A stretch of DNA of 41,450 bases from an uncultured Clostridia bacterium. Lineage in GTDB: Bacteria; Bacillota; Clostridia; Oscillospirales; Ruminococcaceae. A program made the translations under genes and the position numbers. Shown piece by piece: positions 33,344-41,422 of this stretch. Positions within the stretch are counted from its first letter, which is position 1, and every line of letters starts with the position of its first letter. A model generated the notes under the pieces. It ran no database searches and was not told the DNA's origin. It saw only the letters and a program-made list of their open reading frames with translations. Location of the stretch: positions 1 through 41,450 of the forward strand of contig CANDVA010000022.1 in NCBI GenBank assembly GCA_947389015.1. The letters run 5' to 3'.

Positions 33344-34036
33344 ATGATAAGAGTTATCGGTTTTGACATCGGCGGAACGCTTATGGAATACAAGGATATG
33401 CCGTTCTGCTGGTTGGATTATTACGCAAACGCGCTCGATACGGCGGCGGAAAAGCTTCGCCTGCCGCTGACCGGCGAGCGGAGGAAACGCACCCTGGAGG
33501 TTTTGCGCTCGTTCAACCCGAAAGTGAACTACCGCGAAGTCGACTATACTCCCGAGCATATTTTCGGGGCAGCCTGCGCGGACTGGGATTTTGAATATGA
33601 CCTCGGACGGGTCATCGGAGAGTTTTTTGCGGCGTTTCATCTGACGGCGTATATTTATCCCGACACTCTGCCCGTGCTGGAGGAATTAAAGGCGGCGGGG
33701 TATAAGATCGCGGCGCTTACGGACGTGGCTACGGCAATGCCCGACGAGCTGCATAAAAGCTACTTCCCCGAGCTTATGCCGTATTTTGATATGTACGTTT
33801 CGTCGGTCTCGTGCGGTCGGAGAAAGCCTAACCCGAAAGGGCTCGCCGATATCGCGGAGTATTTTGAAGCCGCGGCGGACGAGATGATCTACATCGGAGA
33901 TGAGCGGAAAGATATCGAGTGCGCGCACCGTTTCGGCTGCAAGGGAGTTCATATCGACAGGCGCGGCAGAAGAGCGGAATTCGGGCAGGACTATACTATC
34001 GCAGATCTTAATGGATTGAAAAAAATTATAATATAA
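33344..34036 (+). CDS. HAD-superfamily protein with a DxG active-site variant
   Basis: A 230-residue HAD-fold protein. Motif I reads FDIGGTL: the nucleophile Asp8 is present, but the second Asp (acid/base of phosphatases) is Gly10. Motif II (ALTD), the Lys of motif III (RRKPNPKG) and motif IV (GDERKDIE) are intact. The helical cap region lies between. In the family, phosphonatases (DxA) and dehalogenases (DxY) also lack the second Asp, so a non-phosphatase reaction or poor phosphatase activity is possible. AAGGA precedes the ATG, which lies 4 bp after the TrkA stop. Confidence 0.85.
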   Translation: MIRVIGFDIGGTLMEYKDMPFCWLDYYANALDTAAEKLRLPLTGERRKRTLEVLRSFNPKVNYREVDYTPEHIFGAACADWDFEYDLGRVIGEFFAAFHLTAYIYPDTLPVLEELKAAGYKIAALTDVATAMPDELHKSYFPELMPYFDMYVSSVSCGRRKPNPKGLADIAEYFEAAADEMIYIGDERKDIECAHRFGCKGVHIDRRGRRAEFGQDYTIADLNGLKKIII

Positions 34037-34046
34037 GGAGAAAAAT

Positions 34047-34841
34047 ATGAGTTTATTTAAGAAAAGCGCTCCCTCCGCGGAGGGACAAAATGGCGATATC
34101 GGGAACTTTGCGGGATTTGCGCTGTTATCCGAGCCTAAGCTGGACAAGGAAAAGTTTTTCGCCGATCTTAAAGCGGACTGGGGCGTAGATATCCCGAACG
34201 ATCCCGAGGGCGAGAACGACGTTATATACGCGGACGTCAACGGGTACAGAGTTGTCGTTGGTATTATGCCCACGCCCGTTCCCGACGGCGAGGCGGAGTA
34301 CTGGGCTAAGGGAAACTATATGTGGCAGGACGCGGTAGAGGTCACGGCTTCTCATAAGGCGCACGCTATAATCGCCATTCTCGGGAAAGAGGACGATCTT
34401 GTTGAGAAAGGCAGGCTGTTTGTAAAGGTAGTCTGCGCGATGATGAAGCAGGAGACCGCCGTTGCGTTCTACAACGAGGGTGCAGTGTTTCCGCCGAAGA
34501 TGTATCTCGATTTTGCGGGAATGCTGAGCGACGGTCACGTGCCCGTGCTCAATCTTGTATGGCTCGGGCTGTTCGGCGACGGAAAGCAGGCGGGCGTGTA
34601 TACTTACGGTATGCGGCGTATGGGCAAGGAGGAAATGGAGGTCTATGTCGACGCAGATAAGGCGGACTTCAACGAGCTTCGCGAGTTTATGCTGACGATA
34701 GCGTCATACGTTCTTGAAACGGACGCAACGCTCCGCGACGGAGAAACGATAGGCTTTACCGAGGAGCAGAAGCTCCCGATAACGCTCAGCAAAGGAGTCG
34801 CCGTTGACGGGAATACTCTTAAGATCGGCTACGAAAAGTAA
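34047..34841 (+). CDS. DUF4261-like protein
   Basis: A 264-residue cytosolic protein with an N-terminal Ser/Asn-rich segment and then FAGFALLSEPKLDKEKFFADLKADWG (quoted in part: FALLSEPKLDKEKFF), typical of DUF4261 proteins as I remember them. A globular alpha/beta domain follows with a WLGLFGDGKQAGVYTYGMRRMG segment. No catalytic motif is evident. AGGAG lies upstream of the ATG. Function unknown; family assignment is from memory. Confidence 0.7.
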   Translation: MSLFKKSAPSAEGQNGDIGNFAGFALLSEPKLDKEKFFADLKADWGVDIPNDPEGENDVIYADVNGYRVVVGIMPTPVPDGEAEYWAKGNYMWQDAVEVTASHKAHAIIAILGKEDDLVEKGRLFVKVVCAMMKQETAVAFYNEGAVFPPKMYLDFAGMLSDGHVPVLNLVWLGLFGDGKQAGVYTYGMRRMGKEEMEVYVDADKADFNELREFMLTIASYVLETDATLRDGETIGFTEEQKLPITLSKGVAVDGNTLKIGYEK

Positions 34842-34876
34842 TTTTTTGCGATAATACGAAAATACGAGGGTAGAAT

Positions 34877-36970
34877 ATGGACGAGAAGAAAGCTGTCGGG
34901 AGAAAGCCGACCAAGTCTAAGAGCGCCAAGAAAACAGAGAGCTCCGCGCCTAAGAAAAACGTGCAGGGCGACGTTATCTTCGCGCTGGATATCGGCACGC
35001 GGACAGTCGTGGGCGTGCTCGCGCGGAAAACTCCGCAGGGCTGTAAGATACTCGATATGGAAACGGTCGTTCACGAAAAGCGTTCTATGGCGGACGGACA
35101 GATCGAGGACATCAAGGCTGTTTCGGGCGATATCAAGAAGGTAAAGAGGGCGCTTGAAGCGCGCAGCCGTATTCAGCTCCGCGACGTGTGCGTAGCGGCG
35201 GCGGGCCGCGCGCTGAGGACTATGCGCGCGGCGTGGGAATATAAGCTCCCCGAAAACAAGATCATCACCGCCGAGGCTCTGAAAGCAACGGAGCTTGACG
35301 CGGTGCGACGTACCTGTTACAGCTTCTCGAAAGACAACGACACGGCGGCTTTCTACTGCGTCGGGCACAACGTCATCTCGCTCTCGCTGGACGGCTTTAA
35401 GGTGAATAAGCCCGAGGGTCACCGCGGCGAAAAGCTGGTGACGGAGATAATCGCCGCGTTTCTGCCCGCGTATGTGGTGGAGAGTCTTTGCGCGGCGGTC
35501 TACGGGGCAAGTCTTGAGGTCGCGAACATAACGCTGGAGCCTATTGCGGCTATGAACGCGGTCATTCCGCAGGAGCTGCGGCTTATCAATATCGCTCTGT
35601 GCGATATAGGCGCGGGTACGTCCGACGTCGCGGTCTCGCGCGACGGCAGCGTGGTGGCTTACGGAATGGCGACTACGGCGGGCGACGAGATCACCGAGAC
35701 GATAATGAAAGAGCTGCTGGTTGATTTCAACACCGCGGAGATGCTGAAAACCTCCGACGATAAGGAGACCGTGTTCAAGGATATTCTGCTGCGCGAGAAT
35801 AAGATCACGCGCGAGCGTATAGATCAGATAATCGCTCCGGCTGCCCGCGAGCTGGCGAGAGTTATTGCCGAAGAGATCATCACCGCGAACGCCGTTCCGC
35901 CGCAGGCGATCTTCCTCGTGGGCGGAGGCAGCAAGCTGAAAAACCTCGCCCCGCTGGTGGCGGAAGAATTAAAGGTAGACCCGACGCGCGTTATCACAGG
36001 CAGGCGCGAGCTGCTGCGCGGTATAATAGCGCCAGACGAAATGCCGCTTGACGCGGAGCACTCTACGCCGCTCGGTATCGCCGTAAGCGCGGGGGAGGGA
36101 GTTTCCTACGACTTCACGACTATTACCGTAAACGGCAAAAAGCTGCACGCTCTGGACACAAACAGGCTCACCGTTTTCGAGCTTATGGGATTTGCGAAGA
36201 TCAAGCCCGAGGAGATGATAGCGGGATCGGGAAAACCGCTGACATTCACGCTTTCGGGGGAGAAGATAACTCTGCGCGGCGGTCACGCAAAGCCGTCGGA
36301 GGTCACAGTGAACGGCGATCCCGCGTCGATGAACACCGTTGTCACAAAGGGCGACGTGGTGACGATAATCCCCGCCGAGAACGGCGCGGACGCGGCGGCG
36401 CATTTGTCGGACTACTTCGACCTGAACACCATACGAGCGTTTACCGTCGTGCTTTTCGGCAATAAGCAGCGCGCGGGTAGATACATATTGATAAACGGCA
36501 GAGAGGTAACAGCCGACCGCCGTATCTGGGAGGGCGACGAGATAGCGCTTGTGCAGACGGAGAGCATTTCCGAGCTGCTGAGCTATCTCGGTATCGAGGA
36601 GAAGGTGCTGCTGAACGGTATGCCGCCTGCTCCCGAGGATATGCTGAAAAGCGGCGACGTCATAACCTATGAAGATCCGCCTGCCGCCGAGCCTGTTACG
36701 GTCATGGAAAGGGTTCCCGTTACCGTTTCGTCCATACCCGTGCAGAGCGCTTCCACCGATCCGAGCGGACCTATGATAACGGTAAACGGTATCGAGACCG
36801 AGTTCCCCGCGCGCGGAGACGGCAAGCCGCCGATCTTCCTTGACGTGGCGGCGGCGTTCTCGGACGACCCGACGGAGCTGCTGGCTCACGCGGGGACTAT
36901 CACCGTAAACGGAAAGATCGCGCGGCTCGACGAGGAAATACACGACGGCGACGTTATCATTATAGAATAA
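34877..36970 (+). CDS. FtsA-like actin-fold ATPase with C-terminal beta-grasp-like repeats
   Basis: A 697-residue protein. After a Lys-rich tail (1-28) comes an actin-like ATPase: phosphate-1 DIGTRTVVGV (38-47), SHS2-like insert around 65-130, phosphate-2 CDIGAGTSDVAV (242-253) and adenosine motif FLVGGGSKL (346-354). From about 415 the protein is a series of beta-rich units marked by h-x-h-NG and, 15-25 residues later, GD-hxh: ITVNG 416-420, VTVNG 476-480 with KGDVV, ILING 537-541 with EGDEI, VLLNG 577-581 with SGDVI, ITVNG 634-638, and ITVNG 675-679 with DGDVIIIE. Actin-like part resembles FtsA/PilM. Function unknown; may be cell-envelope or division related. Confidence 0.8.
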   Translation: MDEKKAVGRKPTKSKSAKKTESSAPKKNVQGDVIFALDIGTRTVVGVLARKTPQGCKILDMETVVHEKRSMADGQIEDIKAVSGDIKKVKRALEARSRIQLRDVCVAAAGRALRTMRAAWEYKLPENKIITAEALKATELDAVRRTCYSFSKDNDTAAFYCVGHNVISLSLDGFKVNKPEGHRGEKLVTEIIAAFLPAYVVESLCAAVYGASLEVANITLEPIAAMNAVIPQELRLINIALCDIGAGTSDVAVSRDGSVVAYGMATTAGDEITETIMKELLVDFNTAEMLKTSDDKETVFKDILLRENKITRERIDQIIAPAARELARVIAEEIITANAVPPQAIFLVGGGSKLKNLAPLVAEELKVDPTRVITGRRELLRGIIAPDEMPLDAEHSTPLGIAVSAGEGVSYDFTTITVNGKKLHALDTNRLTVFELMGFAKIKPEEMIAGSGKPLTFTLSGEKITLRGGHAKPSEVTVNGDPASMNTVVTKGDVVTIIPAENGADAAAHLSDYFDLNTIRAFTVVLFGNKQRAGRYILINGREVTADRRIWEGDEIALVQTESISELLSYLGIEEKVLLNGMPPAPEDMLKSGDVITYEDPPAAEPVTVMERVPVTVSSIPVQSASTDPSGPMITVNGIETEFPARGDGKPPIFLDVAAAFSDDPTELLAHAGTITVNGKIARLDEEIHDGDVIIIE

Positions 36971-36995
36971 CCAAGATAAAATAAAAAGGGAAGAT

Positions 36996-38591
36996 ATGGA
37001 AAAATACGCTAAAATTATAATTGCTCTGCTGCTGGCGGGAGCGGTGTGCTCCTGTTCGAGAATACCGAATTATATACCGCCCGACGGCGGCGAAAGCTCG
37101 GACGGCTCCGAAAGCGTAAGCGAGCCTGCTGTGGTGAAGCCTAACGAGTTTCTTACGAGCGAGTTCACAATTACAAAGAAGGACTACACTGCAAAGCTGA
37201 ATGCTGAGGGCGGAGTGTTCAGCGGGGGAGAGCTGATCGATGGCGAGGACGACGGAAAATTTGACGGAAAGGGCTTTGTACGTCTCGGCAATGGCGGCTC
37301 GCTGTCGCATATCGTCACCGCCTCCGCGCCGCAGCACTACCGCGTAATCATTGCGGCGCGCTCGGAGGGCGGCGCTTCCGTTTCGCTGCAATACTCGGAT
37401 ATGACACAGGGGACGTACTATATCCCGCCTTATGACGACAGCGAATTCGACAGCGGCGATTACGATTTCAAGTACTACGGCATAGACAACGTTTATCTGA
37501 CCTCGGGCAGCAACTCGCTCAAATTCACCGTTGAAGACGGCATGGTCGATATCGACTATCTGTTCGTGGAAAGCTCCGACGCGGTAAGCGATAACCGCTA
37601 TTCCGTCGGCAACGCCTGTGTAAACCCGAATTCCTCCTTGACTGCCGTTGATTTTATGCAGTATTTGACGGAGCTGTACGGCAAGAAAATACTCACCGCG
37701 CAGAACGTCACTATCGGCACTAACGCGGAGATAGACGCTATTTTTAAAGAAACGGGAAGATATCCCGCGATACGCGCGGGCGAGCTCGCGATGACCGTGC
37801 TGACCGACGAGCAAAGCGTAAAAAGAGCCGAAAAGGAGATCGAGCTTGCGCTGCAATGGAGCAAGGATGGCGGTATCTGCGCGTATACATGGCACTGGTA
37901 CTCGCCGAATTCTCTTCACGGAACGGCGCCGAGAGATTTTTCCCTTGAGGGGCTGTTCGATAATCAGAACGTCTCCGATATCGCTATGTTCAGCGACGCG
38001 GAGATCAAGGCGCTAAAGGATAACAACTATATCGAGGACGATCTTATCGCGCTGCTGGACGCTATCGACAAGATCGCCGAGCAGTTGAAAAAGTTCGACA
38101 AACAGGATATCCCACTGATCTTCGAGCCTATTCCCGACGCGGATTCGGGGCTGTACTGGTGGGGCAGCGACGCGGAGACCTACAAGCAGCTCTGGACGAT
38201 CATTTTCGACAGGCTGTGCGTTTATCACGGACTGAAAAACCTTATCTGGGTGTGGAACGGCAGCAATATAGATTATTATCCCGGAAATCAATATGTGGAT
38301 ATTATCGGGCAGAGCTTTTACGAAAAATCAAAGTCGTCGTTTGCTGGAAGATTTACCGCACTCGGAGAAATGGACACCGCAAGGAAGATAATGACTATTA
38401 CCGCCTGCGACACGCTGCCAAATCTCGACTTTATGTACCGCGACAACGCCATGTGGCTGTGGACGGCTGTCGGCAATGGGGAGTTTATCATCAACGAGAA
38501 CGGCTTGCTTGTCGAGACCTACAACAACCGATCCTCGCTGAATTATTTCTATAATCATGAGCTTACCGTTACGCGTGATGAATTGAAATGA
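36996..38591 (+). CDS. GH26-fold lipoprotein lacking both catalytic glutamates
   Basis: A 531-residue exported lipoprotein (lipobox AVCSC, Cys20). A disordered Ser/Gly/Glu linker leads to a CBM35-like beta domain at about 55-195, then a GH26 mannanase barrel from about 207. GH26 features are clear: YTWHWYSPN (297-305), YHGLKNLIWVWNG (410-422), YPG-QYVDIIG (428-438), and the WLWTAVGNGEF segment. But the acid/base site reads FEPIPDADSG, so the conserved His-Glu is Pro380-Asp381, and the nucleophile site reads MTITACDTLP, where Ala470 replaces Glu. It should not work as a retaining mannanase and may be a binding protein. AAGGGAAG precedes the ATG. Last gene of the operon. Confidence 0.87.
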   Translation: MEKYAKIIIALLLAGAVCSCSRIPNYIPPDGGESSDGSESVSEPAVVKPNEFLTSEFTITKKDYTAKLNAEGGVFSGGELIDGEDDGKFDGKGFVRLGNGGSLSHIVTASAPQHYRVIIAARSEGGASVSLQYSDMTQGTYYIPPYDDSEFDSGDYDFKYYGIDNVYLTSGSNSLKFTVEDGMVDIDYLFVESSDAVSDNRYSVGNACVNPNSSLTAVDFMQYLTELYGKKILTAQNVTIGTNAEIDAIFKETGRYPAIRAGELAMTVLTDEQSVKRAEKEIELALQWSKDGGICAYTWHWYSPNSLHGTAPRDFSLEGLFDNQNVSDIAMFSDAEIKALKDNNYIEDDLIALLDAIDKIAEQLKKFDKQDIPLIFEPIPDADSGLYWWGSDAETYKQLWTIIFDRLCVYHGLKNLIWVWNGSNIDYYPGNQYVDIIGQSFYEKSKSSFAGRFTALGEMDTARKIMTITACDTLPNLDFMYRDNAMWLWTAVGNGEFIINENGLLVETYNNRSSLNYFYNHELTVTRDELK

Positions 38592-38616
38592 TCGTTTAAC
38601 ATTTTTTTAAACTTTT

Positions 38617-38665
38617 CCTCCGAGGGTATAGAGAAACGTTCTCTGTGGTCTCGGGGGATTTTTTT
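38617..38665 (+). terminator. Terminator at the end of the GH130-GH26 operon
   Basis: CCTCCGAG pairs with CTCGGGGG (one G-T wobble) around an inner AGAGAA/TTCTCT hairpin, followed by a run of seven T (38659-38665). It ends right at the left tip of the second hairpin repeat. Confidence 0.85.
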
Positions 38666-38959
38666 AAATCAGAAATTAGCGCATAAACTCTACGACCAAA
38701 AAATCGGGATTCCAAAGGGACCGGTCCCTTTGGCGGGATGCAAGGGCAGAGCCCTTGCCGGGTTCGGGCGGAGCCCGAAACGCCGCGTAGCGGCAAAAAC
38801 AAAAAAGCGCTAAAAGGGCTTGGGGAAAAACAAGAGTTTTTCCCCAAATCGGCGATTTTGCCAACAGGCAAAATCGCCGATAAATCACTTTTTTCTGCCA
38901 GTGGCAGAAAAAAGTGATCCGCGCTCTATGCAACACCTTACTGATATAAATTCTAATTT
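38666..38959. repeat. Multi-hairpin repeat element, copy 2 (294 bp)
   Basis: The ends are imperfect inverted repeats, AAATCAGAAATTA (38666-38678) and TAAATTCTAATTT (38947-38959). Hairpins: 38712-38733 (a perfect 22-bp palindrome), 38740-38758, 38763-38779, 38782-38794, 38820-38847 (11-bp stem), 38849-38880 (perfect 14-bp stem, AACA loop) and 38884-38918 (perfect 16-bp stem). The right part (38798-38959) matches 7869-8031 of copy 1 closely; the left part is different and shorter. No protein is encoded. It lies between a terminator and the TetR gene, and its last 2 bp form part of the TetR stop codon. Confidence 0.85.
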
Positions 38960-39491
38960 ACTTTAATTTCGCCACAATGCCCGCCGCCATTTCTCCGATA
39001 ACGGTTATCACTTTATCCACATCATATTCGGAGTTCTCCACATAGGCATAATAGCCGCCCTTTATCATGTAGGTAAGCGTGATGTTAAGCTCGGGAACGT
39101 CTTTATACTGCGGATACTGCTCGAAAATAAATTTCCTCACCTCCGCCTCGAATTTGTCCGCGAGAATATTGCGGCGGTCTTTACCAAAAATAATATCAAT
39201 AAGAGACTTGTTGGAGATAAAGCCCTCGACAAGCTCATGTATAAACAGCTTGGGATCGGAAAGCGCGGAATTCGGGTGCTCGATACTGTTGAACACCCGT
39301 TCGAAAAGTTCGTCCTCCAGCGTCTCGGACAAGTCGTAAATATCCTTGTAGTGCAGATAGAACGTCGCCTTGTTTATCTCGGCGAGATCGGAAAGCTCCT
39401 TTACGGTAATGCGCTCAAGCGGTTTCTTGGCGCGTAACTGCAGAAACGCGTTGATAATACTGTTTTTTGTTTTCTTGACCCTCAGATCCAT
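38958..39491 (-). CDS. TetR-family transcriptional regulator
   Basis: A 177-residue regulator. Residues about 1-50 are the TetR helix-turn-helix, with KTKNSIINAFLQL, ITVKELSDLAEINKATFYLHYKDIYDL (quoted in part: ITVKELSDLAEI, KATFYLHYKD) as the family signature. The remainder is an all-helical ligand-binding and dimerisation domain resembling TetR_C members with a YAYVENSEYDVDKVI end. GGAGG lies 4 nt before the ATG. It diverges from glgB, and candidate operators lie in between. Ligand unknown. Confidence 0.88.
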   Translation of the reverse strand: MDLRVKKTKNSIINAFLQLRAKKPLERITVKELSDLAEINKATFYLHYKDIYDLSETLEDELFERVFNSIEHPNSALSDPKLFIHELVEGFISNKSLIDIIFGKDRRNILADKFEAEVRKFIFEQYPQYKDVPELNITLTYMIKGGYYAYVENSEYDVDKVITVIGEMAAGIVAKLK

Positions 39492-39515
39492 AATTCCTCC
39501 AAAAATAGATAATTT

Positions 39516-39622
39516 TCGACAACGGTCTAATAATTTACTGCAAACTAAAAACGCCGATTGATTGACTTAAATTACTTTGTTATAATGATTATAGCACAAT
39601 AATCGACAACAGTCAATAATTT
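39516..39622. promoter_or_regulatory. Candidate TetR operators, repeated twice
   Basis: TCGACAACGGTC-TAATAATTT (39516-39536) and TCGACAACAGTC-AATAATTT (39603-39622) are near-identical direct repeats 87 bp apart, one beside each gene of the divergent pair. Each core is a pseudo-palindrome T-Y-GAC-N4-GTC (right site TCGAC-AACA-GTCAA is nearly perfect). The right copy covers the glgB leader between the -10 box and the ribosome binding site. Confidence 0.5.
39558..39586 (+). promoter_or_regulatory. Probable glgB promoter
   Basis: TTGATT (39558-39563), a 17-bp spacer and TATAAT (39581-39586), 48 bp before the start codon. The right TetR site begins about 17 bp downstream of the -10 box. Confidence 0.65.
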
Positions 39623-39634
39623 GGAGGAAATTAT

Positions 39635-41392
39635 ATGGATTTTTACGGCTTTTACACGGGCAAGGTCTTTGACGCGTATGAATACCTCGGCGCGCACCGC
39701 GCGGGTGAGGGGTGGATATTCCGTGTATTCGCGCCGAGCGCCGCAAGAGTTACCCTGCTGGGCGAATTCACCGATTGGATAGAGTACGAGATGAACCGCG
39801 TGAACGACGGCAACTTTTTCGAGGTGTATGTCGATCACGGGAAAGACGGCGAGAAGTACTTCCACCGTATCTACAACCGCTCGGGCGGTTATACCGATCA
39901 CTGCGATATCTACGGATTTGGAATGGAGCTGCGTCCCGATCATAACTCCGTACTGCGCGATCTGAACTCATATAGGTTTAACGACGGAAAATGGCTTGTC
40001 GCGCGCTCCGACTGCCGCGACAAGCCGCTGAATATATATGAAATGCACCTCGGTTCGTGGTGCAGAAAAGAGGACAACTCGTGGTATCGCTATGACGAGA
40101 TCGCCGACAGTCTTATCTCCTACGTCAAGGAGGCGGGCTACAATTACATAGAGTTCCTGCCGCTGTCGGAGCATCCCTGCGACGAGTCGTGGGGATATCA
40201 GAACACGGGATTTTTCAGCCCGACCGCGCGTTACGGTACGGCGGCTCAGCTTATGGAGCTTATTGACAAGCTGCACCAAAACAATATCGGCGTGATAATG
40301 GATTTTGTTCCCGTACATTTTGCCATCGACGCTTACGGGCTCAGAAATTACGACGGCACGGCGCTATACGAGTACCCGAACAACGCGGTCGGAGTGAGCG
40401 AATGGGGGAGCTGCAACTTTATGCACTCGCGCGGAGAGGTGCGCAGCTTTCTGCAATCCTGCGCCTGCTACTGGCTCAAGGAATTCCACTTCGACGGCAT
40501 ACGCATGGACGCCATCAGCCGCATTATTTACTGGCAGGGCGAGGAGGCGCGCGGCGTAAACGGAAACGGCGTGGACTTTATCAAGACCATGAACAAGGGA
40601 ATAAAGGAGCGTATTCCGCACGCGCTGCTGTTCGCAGAGGACTCCACCAACTTCCAAAACGTCACAAAGCCCGTAGATTGGGGCGGTCTCGGATACGACT
40701 ATAAGTGGGATATGGGCTTTATGAACGATACGCTGAACTTCTTCCGCACCGCTCCCGAATACCGTTCGGATAACTATCACAAGCTGACATTCTCGATGAT
40801 GTACTATTATAACGAAAGCTATATCCTGCCGTTCTCACACGACGAAAACGTCCACGGAAAGGCTACGATTTTGCAGAAGATGAACGGTCAATACGACGAC
40901 AAATTCCCGCAGGGCAAGGCGCTCTATTTGTATATGTATATGCACCCCGGCAAGAAGCTCAACTTTATGGGCGGCGAGATTGGTCAGCTCCGCGAATGGG
41001 ACGAGAGCCGCGAGCAGGACTGGGATATCCTCAAATATCCCAAACACGACAGCTTCAACGTGTTTATGAAAACGCTCAACAAGCTCTATCTCACACACTC
41101 CGCATTCTACGAACAGGACTACCGAAACGACGGATTCCGCTGGCTCGACTGCGACAACACCGCAAACTGTATCTACGCTATCGAGCGCAAAAGCTCCAAG
41201 GAGACCCTTATCGCCGTGCTAAATCTCGGCGATACCGAAAAGGAGTACTCGGTCGAGGGCTACAAAAAGTCAAAACTGCTGCTCCACACCGACTGGAACA
41301 AATTTGGCGGGGATACTCCCGACAATTGTAAATTCGGGCTTACCGAATTTACACTGCCGAAATTTTCCGGAGTGTTGTTACAGGTTGAATAA
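39635..41392 (+). CDS. glgB: 1,4-alpha-glucan (glycogen) branching enzyme
   Basis: A 585-residue GH13 enzyme that cuts alpha-1,4-glucan chains and rejoins them as alpha-1,6 branches in glycogen. An N-terminal CBM48 (FRVFAPSAARVTLLGEFTDW, about 29-48) precedes the (beta/alpha)8 barrel with GH13 regions DFVPVHF (near 223), DGIRMDAIS with nucleophile Asp (near 286-290), FAEDST with the acid/base Glu (near 334), and FSHDENVHG (near 400). These fit GlgB, which has HDE-VHGK. Length is a little shorter than most GlgB (600-730). GGAGG lies 7 nt before the ATG. Single gene facing the TetR regulator, with no other glycogen genes here. Confidence 0.93.
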   Translation: MDFYGFYTGKVFDAYEYLGAHRAGEGWIFRVFAPSAARVTLLGEFTDWIEYEMNRVNDGNFFEVYVDHGKDGEKYFHRIYNRSGGYTDHCDIYGFGMELRPDHNSVLRDLNSYRFNDGKWLVARSDCRDKPLNIYEMHLGSWCRKEDNSWYRYDEIADSLISYVKEAGYNYIEFLPLSEHPCDESWGYQNTGFFSPTARYGTAAQLMELIDKLHQNNIGVIMDFVPVHFAIDAYGLRNYDGTALYEYPNNAVGVSEWGSCNFMHSRGEVRSFLQSCACYWLKEFHFDGIRMDAISRIIYWQGEEARGVNGNGVDFIKTMNKGIKERIPHALLFAEDSTNFQNVTKPVDWGGLGYDYKWDMGFMNDTLNFFRTAPEYRSDNYHKLTFSMMYYYNESYILPFSHDENVHGKATILQKMNGQYDDKFPQGKALYLYMYMHPGKKLNFMGGEIGQLREWDESREQDWDILKYPKHDSFNVFMKTLNKLYLTHSAFYEQDYRNDGFRWLDCDNTANCIYAIERKSSKETLIAVLNLGDTEKEYSVEGYKKSKLLLHTDWNKFGGDTPDNCKFGLTEFTLPKFSGVLLQVE

Positions 41393-41396
41393 TTTT

Positions 41397-41422
41397 AAGC
41401 TCCCGTTTTTCGGCGGGAGCTT
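41397..41422 (+). terminator. Hairpin after glgB
   Basis: AAGCTCCCG pairs with CGGGAGCTT across an 8-nt loop, 4 bp after the stop. Only a short T-tract follows, so termination may be partial. Confidence 0.7.

Noticed and set aside
32051-33640. A 529-codon open frame on the minus strand opposite the TrkA and HAD genes
   Set aside because: It lies antisense to three well-supported genes and is rich in Arg/His as expected for a reverse frame of GC-biased codons; no start signal.
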